From Leptodontidium sp. MPI-SDFR-AT-0119 (lineage: Eukaryota; Ascomycota; Leotiomycetes; Helotiales; Leptodontidiaceae): a stretch of 64,000 bases of DNA. The translations under genes and the position numbers were made by a program. Under the pieces are notes generated by a model. It was not told the origin of the DNA, made no database searches, and was given only the letters and a program-made list of their open reading frames with translations. Shown one piece after another: positions 36,711 to 47,771 of the stretch. Position 1 is the first letter of the stretch. Every line of letters starts with the position of its first letter. The stretch spans positions 434,001 to 498,000 of the forward strand of contig JAHLEZ010000023.1 of NCBI GenBank assembly GCA_020726505.1, read 5' to 3'.

Positions 36711-38156
36711 ATGTCCGACAAAAGCACCCAAACCAAGTCTTGCTGCGCAGAATGTGAAGTCAAAGATAACGAACTTTCCCGAGTTCGAGCCGGCCTTGCA
36801 TCTACTCTAGCCTTTCTTGAATGTACGCAACAAGAAAGCGACATGTGGGAAGATCTGGCTCGCGAACGAGAAACAGAAGAAGCCTGGGCACAACTCGATG
36901 CCTTACAGGAGAAATTCGACTCGCTTTCAGTCCCATCTGAGTTCACTCTCCAGACCCTAGATCTGAAAATGGCACAATTTGAGGAGGCGATGCTAGAATC
37001 GGAGAGAAACACCGAGAGCTTGACGCTGGAGAACACGCGATTGCAGCAGCGGTTGCAGGAAGCCATGCGAAAGATCGCTCCGCTGCCGACAAAGAAAGAT
37101 CTTGATGAAAGCCGAGAGGAGGTCAACCGCTATAAGAAAGAGGCACGGGCTGCTCAGAACCAGAAAAGACTCGTCGAGACAGCTATGCCAGGAAAACAAA
37201 AACTACAAGCCAGGATCCAGCAACTGGAAGGAGAGGTCAGGGGTCTGAAGAAGGTAAATGCTGCAATGGAGGCACTCGAGGTTGAGTTGAGGCTGGTTAA
37301 GCATTATCGAGATGCGGCGAAGGATGAAGGCCTGAAGCTTCGTGATGAATTGTCAAGTGTGGAAGCTAATCTGGGAAGTTTGGAGTTGACCGCTATGCGA
37401 TTGGAGAGAGAGAATACGGACGAACGAAAGCAGCATGTCATCACCAAGAACCTCCTAAGAGAAACTTCCGATAATCTGCGCATCGAAGTTTCCAAGGCCA
37501 GTAATTTGTTGCAGCAACTCGCCACAGCACAAGAAATGGTCCACCTCGCTGACCACCCACTGGACTGCTATGCCAAGATTCGACGCCGACTCTTCAGTCA
37601 CAACCGTAGCGACAGGCACTGGATCAATGAGGAAGGCAACAGAATGGCTCACGATGGCGACCTTGTTGCTGATGCTTGCATAGTCCTACTCCACAAGTTG
37701 TCCCCCACAGACGCGGACTTCATGAGCGAGTACTACCCACCAGGCTCCCTGGGCACCGTCACCTCTGCCGCGGATGCGAATCGGCTTCGCTCAAGAGGTT
37801 ACGCTCAGGAGTTGGTCGATCTCCGAGCATCGATGGCTTTGGAAGACACTTCGACACGTATCCCAGCCCTTGCGGAGGCCTTCCAAAAGCTCGATAATGC
37901 GTGTATGGCGAAGTGGGCGGAGCTGGGGAAAGAGAGCATGGATGACGAAGAGCACTGCCGGAGCTTCAATAGCGATGGCGAGGTCCACGAGATGATTTTG
38001 CAGATGAGACGGATTCGGAAAAGAGCTGCGGGAAAGGCTAGCAGAAGAGTGGCGTATGAGGAAGAGCCTCTTGTCTCGGGTGAGGTGGCTTCTGTGGGCA
38101 GTCCTGGTGGTGTTGAAGGTGACTTGGGGGAGAAAACCGCAGGGGAAGGGTGGTAG
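36711..38156 (+). CDS. Coiled-coil protein of unknown function, 481 aa
   Basis: Single exon from MSDKSTQTKSCCAECEVKD. Residues about 30-270 are rich in Glu, Lys, Arg, Leu and Ala with heptad spacing, so a long coiled coil is expected. A Cys cluster near the start (CCAEC) may bind metal or be incidental. The C-terminal third contains a compact segment YAKIRRRLFSHNRSDRHW followed by NEEGNRMAHDGDLVADACIV, which is conserved in the broken copy at 33672-35328 and so is probably a functional domain. There is no signal peptide or membrane helix. I do not recognise the family; it may be restricted to a group of related fungi. The neighbouring decayed paralogue shows that the family has duplicated locally. 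Confidence 0.8.
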   Translation: MSDKSTQTKSCCAECEVKDNELSRVRAGLASTLAFLECTQQESDMWEDLARERETEEAWAQLDALQEKFDSLSVPSEFTLQTLDLKMAQFEEAMLESERNTESLTLENTRLQQRLQEAMRKIAPLPTKKDLDESREEVNRYKKEARAAQNQKRLVETAMPGKQKLQARIQQLEGEVRGLKKVNAAMEALEVELRLVKHYRDAAKDEGLKLRDELSSVEANLGSLELTAMRLERENTDERKQHVITKNLLRETSDNLRIEVSKASNLLQQLATAQEMVHLADHPLDCYAKIRRRLFSHNRSDRHWINEEGNRMAHDGDLVADACIVLLHKLSPTDADFMSEYYPPGSLGTVTSAADANRLRSRGYAQELVDLRASMALEDTSTRIPALAEAFQKLDNACMAKWAELGKESMDDEEHCRSFNSDGEVHEMILQMRRIRKRAAGKASRRVAYEEEPLVSGEVASVGSPGGVEGDLGEKTAGEGW

Positions 38157-40020
38157 GGAAGTTTAGGGAACTGCGCGATACAACTAGAGCCGCCTGACGG
38201 GTGAGAAGTTCTCTCATAAGTAGGAGTTATGAAACAAATATGAGAAAATGAATATTGAAATCCAAATAGTCTCTGGTGACTTTGAATATGGCCAGTTGCG
38301 AAAATACGCGGCGTAGGAATACATCTATAACTCACAACTTCTGTGCTCGCACATTGAAGATATGTGAGTGCAACTGCCCCTCAGAGGCCAACACGCACTT
38401 GCTTGTTCTGAGGTATGGTTTAAACATTCAAGCGGATGTCCTAATTGGTGCGTTCCAAACATCGCTCTGACTAGCTGGATGGCTCTTTCAAGATCTCAAG
38501 AATGTAAGCAGGATTTTACCCTTCGTTGTATAAAAGTCCCTCCTGAGGCACAACCGCATTTTGCAAAGTGACAAAAACCTTTTCCCGTCGACTTCGACAG
38601 CACCTGGTGTCCAGCTGCTTCATCGCACCCAGCCCGAACAGGTAATTTCAAACAATCCCAAATGCGGAACGACAAAGAAACTAAAGTCATGAACATCCCA
38701 TCGAAAACCATATAGAACTCATCAGCCTCCAACTCCACCAGGGAGCATGGATATGCCAGGCGCGGCCATGGCCACCTAATCTGTTTGGATTCCAATGCAC
38801 GTGACTCTCCTACTCTCCGCCATGAGCATCATCACCCCAAGGACCGCAGTCTCTCAATATCTTGCAGACGGAGACTTGAAGAGAGGGCGAGAATGCCCGA
38901 GCCCGGAAAGCAAAAACCGAGTTCTCTCTAGTACCAGGAGATGCTAGCAGTTGAAGGTGGCTCGGTGACCTGAGTGTTGTGAAGCTGGTGGAGATGTGGA
39001 TTCGCAAGTATCGTGTTTCGACGTGTACGGGTTTTGAACAGGAATTTCTCCTGTCTGCTGTATTCCTTTTGAATGTGTGGAAATCAGTTCATGCAGTTGG
39101 AGATTCCAGAGTCCAAACCCCTCGGGATCTCTGCCGTCTTTCAGATGGTTGAGTTGTGGAGTTGGTGAGTAGAGATTTTTGAAAAGACATTCTCTCGGGA
39201 TTTGTAGGTGCGAGATCGCACATCTAGCGATGCAAGAGCTGCTATGCCCATTTAGACCCAGATCTATAAAGAAGCCCACTCAGGCTGGAAGTGGCGTGAT
39301 GTCATGACGGCTGCATGTTGACTGCATTACATCTCAGCGCCAATACGGATCTGGATGCAGAGTAAGCCTCAGCTTCGAAATTGCCATGAAGCCAAGCCCG
39401 CATCACAATACGATACGAAGCCTCCGACATATTCGCAGAGAAGCCAGCCGTATTTGCCTCGGATCAAATGAACCTTAGGCCTGGGAATAACTTCAACCAA
39501 GACAAGGCCACTCGTCAGCGGCGGCGGATGATGGACATGGCAAAGTGTGGGGTAAAAGAGAAGACTAACCGTTCAAAAACTAGATGCGAGACCGGCCAAA
39601 GAGAAGACAGATATTACAGTCTTGATAGTGTATGTAGAAAAGCAACACCAGGCAATACAAAGTAACAGGAGGAAACCGGCAGATCTCCATGCCGCCAGGT
39701 GTGCACCAATCGAAAGACCGGACTAGAGCTGGAATTAAGCCTCATTAGATTGAGCGAGCGTTGTTTGGGAAAGGTTGAGGTTATTCAGAAGCGTAGCTGG
39801 CCAATAGAAAGGAGGCAGAAGTTGCTTATTTTTTGCAGTGGCTTCGGACCTCGCAGCTCCCATCGCTCCCAGCAGCCAGGCCTGACAGCACCACCCATCC
39901 ACCAGCCCAGCCTTCTGTTCCAGGGCCCACCGCTCCTCCCCACATTCAAGCCCACTCCCACTGCCACTCGCCGAGGAAACTTTTGGAGCCGGAATCAATA
40001 GATAGTCTGACTCGATCCGC
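38157..40020. other. Intergenic, no gene supported
   Basis: About 1.9 kb with several open frames on both strands (for example 38496-38795 and 38944-39279, minus) but without family motifs or convincing splice structure. A GTGTGGGGTAAAAG near 39547 resembles the GCGGGGTA motif. Confidence 0.35.
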
Positions 40021-40085
40021 CCATTCCCTTCCGCTTTCTTTTCCCTCTCCCTCTCCCCTCTCACCTCTCCCCCCTCAACACCACT
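40021..40085 (+). promoter_or_regulatory. CT-rich leader of the ALA synthase gene
   Basis: A dense pyrimidine tract about 90-150 bases upstream of the HEM1 start codon. Such CT boxes commonly mark transcription starts of highly expressed fungal genes; the exact start is not visible. Confidence 0.55.
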
Positions 40086-40172
40086 CAATAACCACCATTT
40101 CCTGTTGACAGGAGACTCGATCAACAGCCTCAATCGCACTCCCAGCACACCTATCCCACCCCATCCGCAGCC

Positions 40173-42068
40173 ATGGACTCCGTTCTTCGTCAATCGAAGT
40201 CCATGTGTCCGTTCCTGAAGAAGACTTCACCCGCCACCCTCCGCTCCCTTTCGACCACCGCAACCCGTCACGCCTCCCCAGGCGGTGGCAGCATGTCCAA
40301 TCTGCAGACCATTGCTCGTCGCTGCCCCATCATGGGCAAAGCCCTCGCTGTGCAGACTGCCAAATCGTCAAAGGTGGGACTCGGCGGCGTCGCAGCTCTG
40401 GGTGCTATCCGCGCTTTCTCTGGAAAGGTCAGCTCTGGCAAGGCGAAATTGCACACCAGCCGTTCCCACGAGGCGAGAGCTTTGGACGATACATTGTTTG
40501 GACGTGAAGGTTGGTTTATTTACATCCCTTGTTGCGAAAGCGAAGAAATTACCCCGCTAACCCCATCATCAACAGTCCCCTTCAAGCATGCCAAACCCAC
40601 TCGTCCAGTCCAGCACAAGAACGCCCAAAAGTTCGACTACGAAGGATTCTACAGTGCCGAACTCGACAAGAAGCACAAGGACAAGTCTTACCGCTACTTC
40701 AACAACATCAATCGTCTGGCAAAGGAATTCCCCCGCGCCCACATGGCCAGCAAGGAAGACAAGGTCACGGTCTGGTGCTCCAACGATTATCTAGGCATGG
40801 GCAGAAATCCTCAAGTTTTGAAATCCATGCACGAAACTCTTGAGGAATACGGAGCCGGTGCAGGAGGAACCCGAAATATCTCCGGACACAACAAGCATGC
40901 CGTGAGTCTGGAGGCTACCATTGCAAAATTGCACTCCAAGGATGCGGCATTGGTCTTCACTTCTTGCTATGTAGCAAACGATGCTACTCTCGCGACTCTG
41001 GGAAGCAAACTTCCTGATTGTGTGATTCTCTCGGATAGTCTCAATCATGCGTCTATGATCCAGGGAATCCGCCATTCCGGAGCCAAGAAGATTGTATTCA
41101 AACACAATGACCTTGCTGATCTCGAGGCCAAACTCGCTTCGCTCCCATCCGATGTCCCCAAAATCATCGCTTTCGAGTCTGTGTATAGCATGTGTGGCAG
41201 CATTGGTCCAATTGAAGGAATATGTGACTTGGCCGAGAAATACGGCGCTCTTACCTTTCTTGATGAAGTCCATGCTGTTGGCATGTACGGACCACACGGA
41301 GCTGGTGTAGCAGAACATCTTGATTATGAAGCTCACATCAATGGAAAGCCCAAGGGAACAGTTATGGACCGCATCGATATCATCACCGGCACTCTAGGCA
41401 AAGCCTATGGATGTGTTGGTGGCTACATTGCCGGTTCCACCAAGATGGTAGACACGATCCGTTCCCTCGCTCCAGGATTCATTTTCACCACTTCCCTCCC
41501 TCCAGCCACCATGGCAGGTGCGCAAACCGCCATCGAATACCAGATGGAGTACCAAGGTGACCGCCGCCTTCAACAACTCCACACCCGCGCCGTCAAGGAT
41601 TCCCTCGCCGAACGCGACATCCCCGTCATTCCCAACCCATCGCACATTATTCCTGTGCTTGTCGGCAACGCAGAACTCGCTAAGAAAGCCTCCGATATGC
41701 TTCTTGACGTCCACGGCATCTACGTGCAATCCATCAACTACCCCACCGTTCCCGTGGGACAGGAACGCCTCCGCATCACCCCAACACCAGGCCACGTCCG
41801 TGAATTCCGCGAGCATCTCGTTGGAGCTCTTGAATCCGTCTGGAATGAGCTTGGTATCAAACGCACTTCGACCTGGGCAGAGGAAGGCGGTTTCATCGGT
41901 GTTGGTGAAAAGGGTCTTGAACTCCCAGAGCCGCTCTGGACTGACGCTCAACTGGGTGTCACGGAAGTCGTCAAGGAGATGAAAGCTGCTGGACCCGTTG
42001 GCGTCATGGAAGCCCTTCTTGAGAGGGAGACCAATGCTACGGCCAAGGCTGTCGCTGCTGCTGCTTAG
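40173..42068 (+). CDS. HEM1: 5-aminolevulinate synthase, mitochondrial, 609 aa
   Basis: PLP enzyme that condenses glycine and succinyl-CoA to 5-aminolevulinate, the first and rate-limiting step of haem synthesis in the mitochondrial matrix. Exons are 40173-40509 and 40576-42068. The 66-nt intron is a multiple of three with no stop, so a naive reading adds 22 residues; splicing gives [12 protein letters not shown], which is more natural. The presequence holds two Cys-Pro haem-regulatory motifs, SMCPFLKK (Cys12) and RRCPIMGK (Cys51), through which haem is known to block import in ALA synthases. Core motifs are [51 protein letters not shown] and [12 protein letters not shown] with the Schiff-base Lys388. 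Length is normal for the fungal family. An upstream CT-rich leader suggests strong expression. Confidence 0.97.
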   Translation: MDSVLRQSKSMCPFLKKTSPATLRSLSTTATRHASPGGGSMSNLQTIARRCPIMGKALAVQTAKSSKVGLGGVAALGAIRAFSGKVSSGKAKLHTSRSHEARALDDTLFGREGWFIYIPCCESEEITPLTPSSTVPFKHAKPTRPVQHKNAQKFDYEGFYSAELDKKHKDKSYRYFNNINRLAKEFPRAHMASKEDKVTVWCSNDYLGMGRNPQVLKSMHETLEEYGAGAGGTRNISGHNKHAVSLEATIAKLHSKDAALVFTSCYVANDATLATLGSKLPDCVILSDSLNHASMIQGIRHSGAKKIVFKHNDLADLEAKLASLPSDVPKIIAFESVYSMCGSIGPIEGICDLAEKYGALTFLDEVHAVGMYGPHGAGVAEHLDYEAHINGKPKGTVMDRIDIITGTLGKAYGCVGGYIAGSTKMVDTIRSLAPGFIFTTSLPPATMAGAQTAIEYQMEYQGDRRLQQLHTRAVKDSLAERDIPVIPNPSHIIPVLVGNAELAKKASDMLLDVHGIYVQSINYPTVPVGQERLRITPTPGHVREFREHLVGALESVWNELGIKRTSTWAEEGGFIGVGEKGLELPEPLWTDAQLGVTEVVKEMKAAGPVGVMEALLERETNATAKAVAAAA

Positions 42069-42743
42069 GCTTCGGCAGCAGTGATATCTCATTGCCCGTC
42101 TCTTGTTGTGAGAGTTACGGGTAAGATGCGGGAGAGGGGAGCTCATCGGACCCAAAACCACGATCTTTCGAGCGAAGCGAGGAAAATATGTTGATTGATG
42201 GAAGCGAGCGCCAAGTACGTCCCGCTACGTATTTGATGCCTTACGCTGAAATAATGCAATGCAAATTATGATTGATGAGATCTCTTGGTCTCATCTACCC
42301 ACACTTTACTGTTCCCATTCTGCATATTAATTGTGATTCGTGACTTCCCTGTTTCCTTGGTCGAAGGACGGTACAACTAAGCAGTGTAGTAGCCACACGG
42401 CCTTACTGACATTACAATTTAAACTAAATCTCCTTGCCTCTCTTTCCCTCTCTCTCACATTCTTACTCAGCTAGCCACAACACACCACACCAGAGCACCT
42501 TTCATTTCATTCAAACATCCGCCCCAATATTCTCGTCAACTACCTTGACAAACCAACCCTCTTCCATAGCTACCTTGCTAAGTAAACAAAACATCAACGA
42601 TCAAATGCACTTCATAAGGAAACCGAATTTCAAAACCTAACATAATTCTATCTTCAAAATCTCAAAGCTTGCGATAAGGTGGGCCATTCATCCTCATGAG
42701 AATAAATAACTAAACAAGCAAAAAGGGGATTGATGAATTAAAA
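42069..42743. other. Intergenic, 3' of HEM1
   Basis: HEM1 3' region; no gene supported. Confidence 0.4.
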
Positions 42744-42860
42744 GACTCTCTCCTCTCTCCTCCTCCTCCTCTCTCCACCTCCTCTCTCTCCTCCTCTCTC
42801 CTCCTCTCTCCTCCTCTCTCCTCCTCTCTCCTCCTCTCTCCTCCTGTCCTCCCCCCGGCC
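42744..42860. repeat. Pyrimidine minisatellite, CTCTCTCCTC-type units
   Basis: Nearly pure C/T tract with regular 10-base units at 42783-42845. Slippage-prone simple sequence. Confidence 0.9.
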
Positions 42861-43286
42861 CTCCTCACCCCCTCCTCATCAACGAAATTCTACTACACAC
42901 TCAATACGTAAGCTACTCGACACAAGAGCAAGCTACTTCTACAGTACCAACAAAGAAAAATTAACCTTCGCTCTTTTCATATCTTATAAAGAGTCGACCC
43001 AGCCTGGTTAGTTTTGCCCTCTCACCAGTCAGAACCGAAGCCGAAGAAAAAAAAAAAAACTAGAACCAGAACCAGAAAGCAGCGAGTAGTGAAAGAGAAA
43101 TGGCTCATTTATAACCATACATATGAAGAAGAAAAAACGAAATATAGCTAAACTGGACTAATCTGAGCTTGAAAAATGAATCACTTTACTTACCTGAACC
43201 GTGATAAGTTTGAATGTTTATATATTAGATTACATAGTGCGAAAGCGAAATGCGAATGAGAATGTATCACACACATACATAAGCAT

Positions 43287-43388
43287 GGGAGAGGAGGGAG
43301 AAGGAGAAGGAGAAGGAGAAGGAGAGGAGAGGAGAGGAGAGGAGAGGAGAGGAGAGGAGAGGAGAGGAGAGGAGAGGAGAAAAGGAGC
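43287..43388. repeat. Purine microsatellite, GGAGAA then GAGGA units
   Basis: A run of GGAGAA-type units is followed from about 43323 by a long GAGGA pentamer array. It makes open frames on both strands that are not genes. Confidence 0.9.
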
Positions 43389-43504
43389 GGATTGGAGCTA
43401 GGCAAATAACTCTGCTGTTCCATCTTTTTTTTTTCACATTAGGAAGGTTTAACAGCCACAAGGATGAAGAGGGTTTGTTACAATGACTACATACTCAAGT
43501 ATGC

Positions 43505-43545
43505 ATGAGAAGTCAAGGAAGTCAAGAAGTCAAGAAGTCAAGAAG
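43505..43545. repeat. Short tandem repeat, AAGTCAAG units
   Basis: About four near-perfect repeats of an 8-9 base unit. Confidence 0.8.
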
Positions 43546-43619
43546 GACTGTAGAAATAGACGTGCAAAAGAATGAATTCAAAGCTATTTTTATTTGATTC
43601 ATGCTACTTGCTAGTGATA

Positions 43620-43621
<2 letters not shown>

Positions 43622-43655
<34 letters not shown>
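43622..43655. repeat. CT dinucleotide repeat
   Basis: About 17 CT units in a row. Confidence 0.9.
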
Positions 43656-43656
<1 letters not shown>

Positions 43657-44020
43657 CTCTGTCATTGTGATATCTATACTTCCAATTTCGACCCCTCCAA
43701 TATCGAAGGCAGGTACAAGTAGGCATGATGCAAAAGCCAATCCAATGCACCACCGGGTACCGTACGGTTATACCCCTCTATGCCAACCCAATGCATCTCC
43801 ATCTCCAATAACGCCCTTGTCAAAACAAACGGAACACCATCCAGCGTCGACTCGTCGAGCTGAGTTCATCTGGGTATAAATCTCTCATCGCATCCCTTCC
43901 ATACTTGGAGGTCCCATCCACGCTGTTGCTGTAGCCAATCTATATGCATTCCAAATCCATGCGTTCCAATCCAACCAAATCAAATCAAACAGTGTCGCGG
44001 GGACAAGCAGTGCAGGGTAT

Positions 44021-45757
44021 TCACGCCAACCCATTACACAAATCCAAAGCCCCTTCAACAGCAGCTTCCAAACTCCCAACGCGCTCCTTCAACCCCTTGT
44101 TCTCAGCTCTCATCAACCCAACAGTATCCCAAGCAACACTTGCATCCTTGCCTCGACAGTTACTGCATCCCTCTTCACCCATACCAATCCCCTCACACGG
44201 GTCCCGTTCTCTTTCCACCTCGGCCTCTACAACTGTACTCCCCATCCCAGAGAGTATCTTCTGGAAGGTACTCCTCTGCTGCGTCATCTTCGGGCGTCCA
44301 GGGTTCTGTCCAGGATTTGGTACCACACGGGCAAAGCTCGCCTGCATGATCTCGGGTGTACTGTCCATCGTGCCGGCTACACTGACACTGCTCATCGTAA
44401 AGGTCGGGCTTCGACTGCGGGAGAAGACTGAATCAGCTTCGAACTCTGATCCGCTATCACCATCTGTGCTGAGCGAAGACGAGTCTCCACTGATACGCTT
44501 TCTCCTGCGTCCTGAGATACCTAGATCCTCGCCCGTTGTGTCGATAGAGATATTGCTGTTGGAGCCACGCTTCATGTCCCGCTCTGCTCTTGCCTTGACG
44601 AGTGCGATCGATTGTTCGCGGGCCAGCTTTTCTTCCGCTCGAGCTTGTTTCTCGGCTGCGAGTTGGGCGGCGAGGTCCGTTATTGAAGAGTCCTTCATGG
44701 CCATTTGATGTGCCATATCATCAAGCTGACTCTTCAAACACTTCGCTCTTGTTTCTGCCTCTTCCAACTCCTCGCTCATAGCCTCCTTTTCGGCGGAAAG
44801 TTCGTGCAGGGAGAGGGTGCGGAGTTTGTATGAAGTTTGGAGTTTGAGGAGAAGCCCTTCAGCGTTCATGAGGAGGTTCTTGAATGCAGCTGGGGAGAAA
44901 GGATCATGTGGTGATGGCTCACCGTTTGGGAATAGTGCTGCCGTGATGTCGAGAGTGAGGAATTCATCGTCGTTGAGTTCTGCCGGTATTTGAACTGTTT
45001 GTTGGGATTTCGAGGGCGATTTTGGTGCGAAGAAGTTGAACATCCCACCTGTGTTCGTCCTTGGAGGGCTACTTGGAGATTCGGTCGGTCTCTTCTGCAG
45101 TTTCGCTGCTGGTCGTTGCGGACTGGCATCTCGAGACGTGGTTGAGACTTCTGGTTCCATGGTGGGAACTCCGACTGTGACTGGTGCCGAAGATCCAGTA
45201 AACCAAGAACTCAGACCTCCCCTTCTATCAGCTATCTTAATAACGCCCTCCTTGTCTCCGGTCAATGTAGCCATAAAGTCACCCTCAATATCCACCTTTG
45301 TCGGACTCTCTGGACCGGTCGAGTTGGTTCGAAATGGTAATAATGCTGTCAGCGAGCGCTGATGGGTTCGTGGTTGTCTCGCAGGGTACGATTCCTCTTC
45401 CGCGGATAATGGAACGCTTTTCGGGAAGGGCCTCGAAGTGAGAGCAGCCGCAGGAGGTAGTGATGGTATTCCCAAGTCTTCCTCTTCCCCAGAATTCGTT
45501 CCTCCAATATCAAGCGAGTAGTAATCCTCTGCCCATACCTGCCCACTGGAATTCCTACTCGTCGCCGCAGATATGTCCCTCGCAGATATTGTCCTCCTGG
45601 CAGGAGTATTGGCTCGATGTTTCGGGTTGGATATGGCTGATGGAATGATGTTGGGTGTAAGGGATGGAGTCTTTGTCTTTGGTGAGGGTGGAAATGGCAT
45701 TGTCCAGGCAGAGGCTGGAGGCAGTGTATTGTCCGTGGAGTCGAGTTCCTGTCGCAT
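44021..45757 (-). CDS. Coiled-coil, Ser/Pro-rich protein of unknown function, 578 aa
   Basis: Single exon from ATG 45757. The N-terminal 260 residues are Ser/Pro/Thr rich with many SP and TP sites (PPSPKTKTPSLTP), suggesting a phosphorylated, disordered region. A short segment TGGMFNFFAPKSPSKSQQ precedes a folded-looking stretch (ELNDDEFLTLDITAALFPNG). Residues about 315-400 form a clear coiled coil (SAEKEAMSEELEEAETRAK). A second disordered part follows, then a C-terminal Cys motif EGCSNCRGKDAS and a short helical end (LMRAENKGLKERVGSLEAA). No signal peptide or membrane helix. I know such proteins only as conserved hypotheticals of filamentous fungi; a cytoskeletal or scaffold role is a guess. 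Confidence 0.82.
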   Translation of the reverse strand: MRQELDSTDNTLPPASAWTMPFPPSPKTKTPSLTPNIIPSAISNPKHRANTPARRTISARDISAATSRNSSGQVWAEDYYSLDIGGTNSGEEEDLGIPSLPPAAALTSRPFPKSVPLSAEEESYPARQPRTHQRSLTALLPFRTNSTGPESPTKVDIEGDFMATLTGDKEGVIKIADRRGGLSSWFTGSSAPVTVGVPTMEPEVSTTSRDASPQRPAAKLQKRPTESPSSPPRTNTGGMFNFFAPKSPSKSQQTVQIPAELNDDEFLTLDITAALFPNGEPSPHDPFSPAAFKNLLMNAEGLLLKLQTSYKLRTLSLHELSAEKEAMSEELEEAETRAKCLKSQLDDMAHQMAMKDSSITDLAAQLAAEKQARAEEKLAREQSIALVKARAERDMKRGSNSNISIDTTGEDLGISGRRRKRISGDSSSLSTDGDSGSEFEADSVFSRSRSPTFTMSSVSVAGTMDSTPEIMQASFARVVPNPGQNPGRPKMTQQRSTFQKILSGMGSTVVEAEVERERDPCEGIGMGEEGCSNCRGKDASVAWDTVGLMRAENKGLKERVGSLEAAVEGALDLCNGLA

Positions 45758-47771
45758 GAATTGTCTCGGCCGTTCCTCCCCTTTCCAGTGGTGCCGATGT
45801 CTATATTTCGAGAGGAATATGGAGTCGCTTCTGGGAGTTGTTCATGCACAAATTGGATGTGCAAGGATGGACGACGGTTGACGGTCGTCGCACGCCGTGT
45901 CGCAAGTACGCAGGGAATGACGGCGGTGGAGATCGGATGATGGGGGAGATTGACCGTGGGCGGGTGTTCCGATGATTGTTTCGCAGATCACCGAAGGCGG
46001 AGAGAAGAGACAGACTCGAGAAGGGAGCGACAGTGAGGTTGAGTCAAGTTGAGTTGATTGCAGTGGAGCTGGGATCCAGCTGAATGTTGTGATGAGCTGG
46101 TCTCTGCGTGAGAGAGAGAGAGCGGCGACAGGAGACCCTGGAAATTGAGGGTGTCGAGTTGAGTGTCGCTGGTGGAAGAGAGAGGGGCGGGGCTGCTGGC
46201 TTATCGTGACAGCGGTCCGAAGCTTATCGATAGGGGCTGATGATTGGGCTGGACCTGGATGGATGATGATGGCTTGGACTGCGATGCAATGCACTGTAAT
46301 GCAGCACAATATTGAATTTTTGACAGCACGGGTATTGAAGATATAAATCCACTCAGTGTCTTGGAAGTGAAGTTGAAGTTGAAGAATAATGCAGATCTGA
46401 AAGCCCTCGTCGAGATTATCCAACCCTTTAACTCTCTCTCTCTGTATGTATTACTGGAGGCTGGAGACCCAGGGTTTTCATCTTATGGGCACAAGGCAGG
46501 CACTTGGCTCGCAGCAGGTGGAGGTGGTGGTGTGGCTGGCAAGTTCAACCCACCCCACTAAAGCCCACTAAAGCCCATTAATTCCCAGCGTCCTGCCAAA
46601 TCAGAGGAGGCTAAGACCCTGACTGACCCCTGATCCCCCCCTACCTGGTACTGTAGGTAACCTGAAAGCAGTGAAAGCAGAGCAAAGCAGCGGCACAAAG
46701 CAGGGGCTGGATCGAGTTTTTGCTCACGAACTCATCATACCTAAACAACCAACCACCACCTATTACTACATGCATATCTGCGGCTCCTGTTTATTTATTA
46801 TTTATATGCGCGATGATGCTGTGTATTTCCTTTCGCAGACTATGAGTGTTTTATCGCGTTGTTGTTTTGCTTGATTGCCCGCTCCCGCTCCATGCCTGGC
46901 CTCAGATCTCTCGCCTCAGTGCGATCGATGATTCGGAATGTACTGCACAGACGGTGTCTGCGTTCCACGAGGAGACTCGTGATAGTACAATCGCTCGAGT
47001 GTGCAGCGCTTGTTGTTACTAGTATCGCACTATGCCATTATTGCGACGGATCAGTTGCCATTGTGAGCAACCAAATATCTGGATACTAAGCCTGGGCTCG
47101 CTCCCAACATCCCTCGAACCATGGTACAACCAGCGCCACGGCTGATCAATAGTCAGCATAACTTCAGCTCGCGACAGCAATCGGTTTCCTGCATTACTCC
47201 TCCTATAATTCCCTATACCAACTCTTCCTCTTGCATTTACCCGTTTGGACCGAGATCTTCCGGGTCGACAATTCTGCCTTGTGGGAGCTTCAAATCCACA
47301 GACAAGGTTCTGCGCATTTGATGACGACTGCGAGGAACAACATGACATGCCACCAAGTCTCAACGTAATCTGCCAAATGCCTTGCTCTTCAATCCTCTTC
47401 GGGTTTCTGAGCTTTTGCTGTTGGAATAAACTTTGGTCCTAAATATAGATTTGTTTCGTTTCATGATCTCCCCATAGTTACCAATTCCAGGGTCCCCTCC
47501 GGGCGTAGTGGGGGTTGCTGTCTTTATCTTCTCACCAGTCGCCTCTCAGTTATGTTCTGCGTACAACTGCCACTTCTTGTCTTGCTTCCTTAAACCTCAT
47601 GGGACGATATATGTAAGAGATAGCAGGAAATGGTCTCGAAACAGCTGTCTAAGACGCATCAATGATTGCTCGGCCTCCACGGCAGTGGCCCCCGGAGGGA
47701 AAACATCAACATGGAGGAACCAGAACTCGGAGTTTTTGACTGGACTGTGCAACTCTACAAAACCATCATCT
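45758..47771. other. Intergenic, no gene supported
   Basis: Promoter side of the coiled-coil gene and 3' side of the HET pseudogene. Open frames at 45842-46423 and 47019-47363 (minus) have no recognisable motif. There is a small AG repeat near 46108. Confidence 0.35.

Noticed and set aside
38944..39279. 111-residue minus-strand open frame
   Set aside because: No recognisable domain, no neighbouring exon with matching phase; not distinguishable from chance.
40510..40575. 22-residue insertion in ALA synthase as a real protein segment
   Set aside because: It begins with GT, ends with CAG, has intron length, and splicing restores a natural join; retained only as a possible alternative form.
43190..43461. 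Overlapping open frames on both strands across the GA-rich tract
   Set aside because: They are produced by the pentamer and hexamer repeats, which have no stops in several frames; composition is pure low complexity.
47019..47363. Minus-strand open frame rich in Arg and Ser
   Set aside because: Composition is not protein-like and an opposite-strand open frame of similar length overlaps it.
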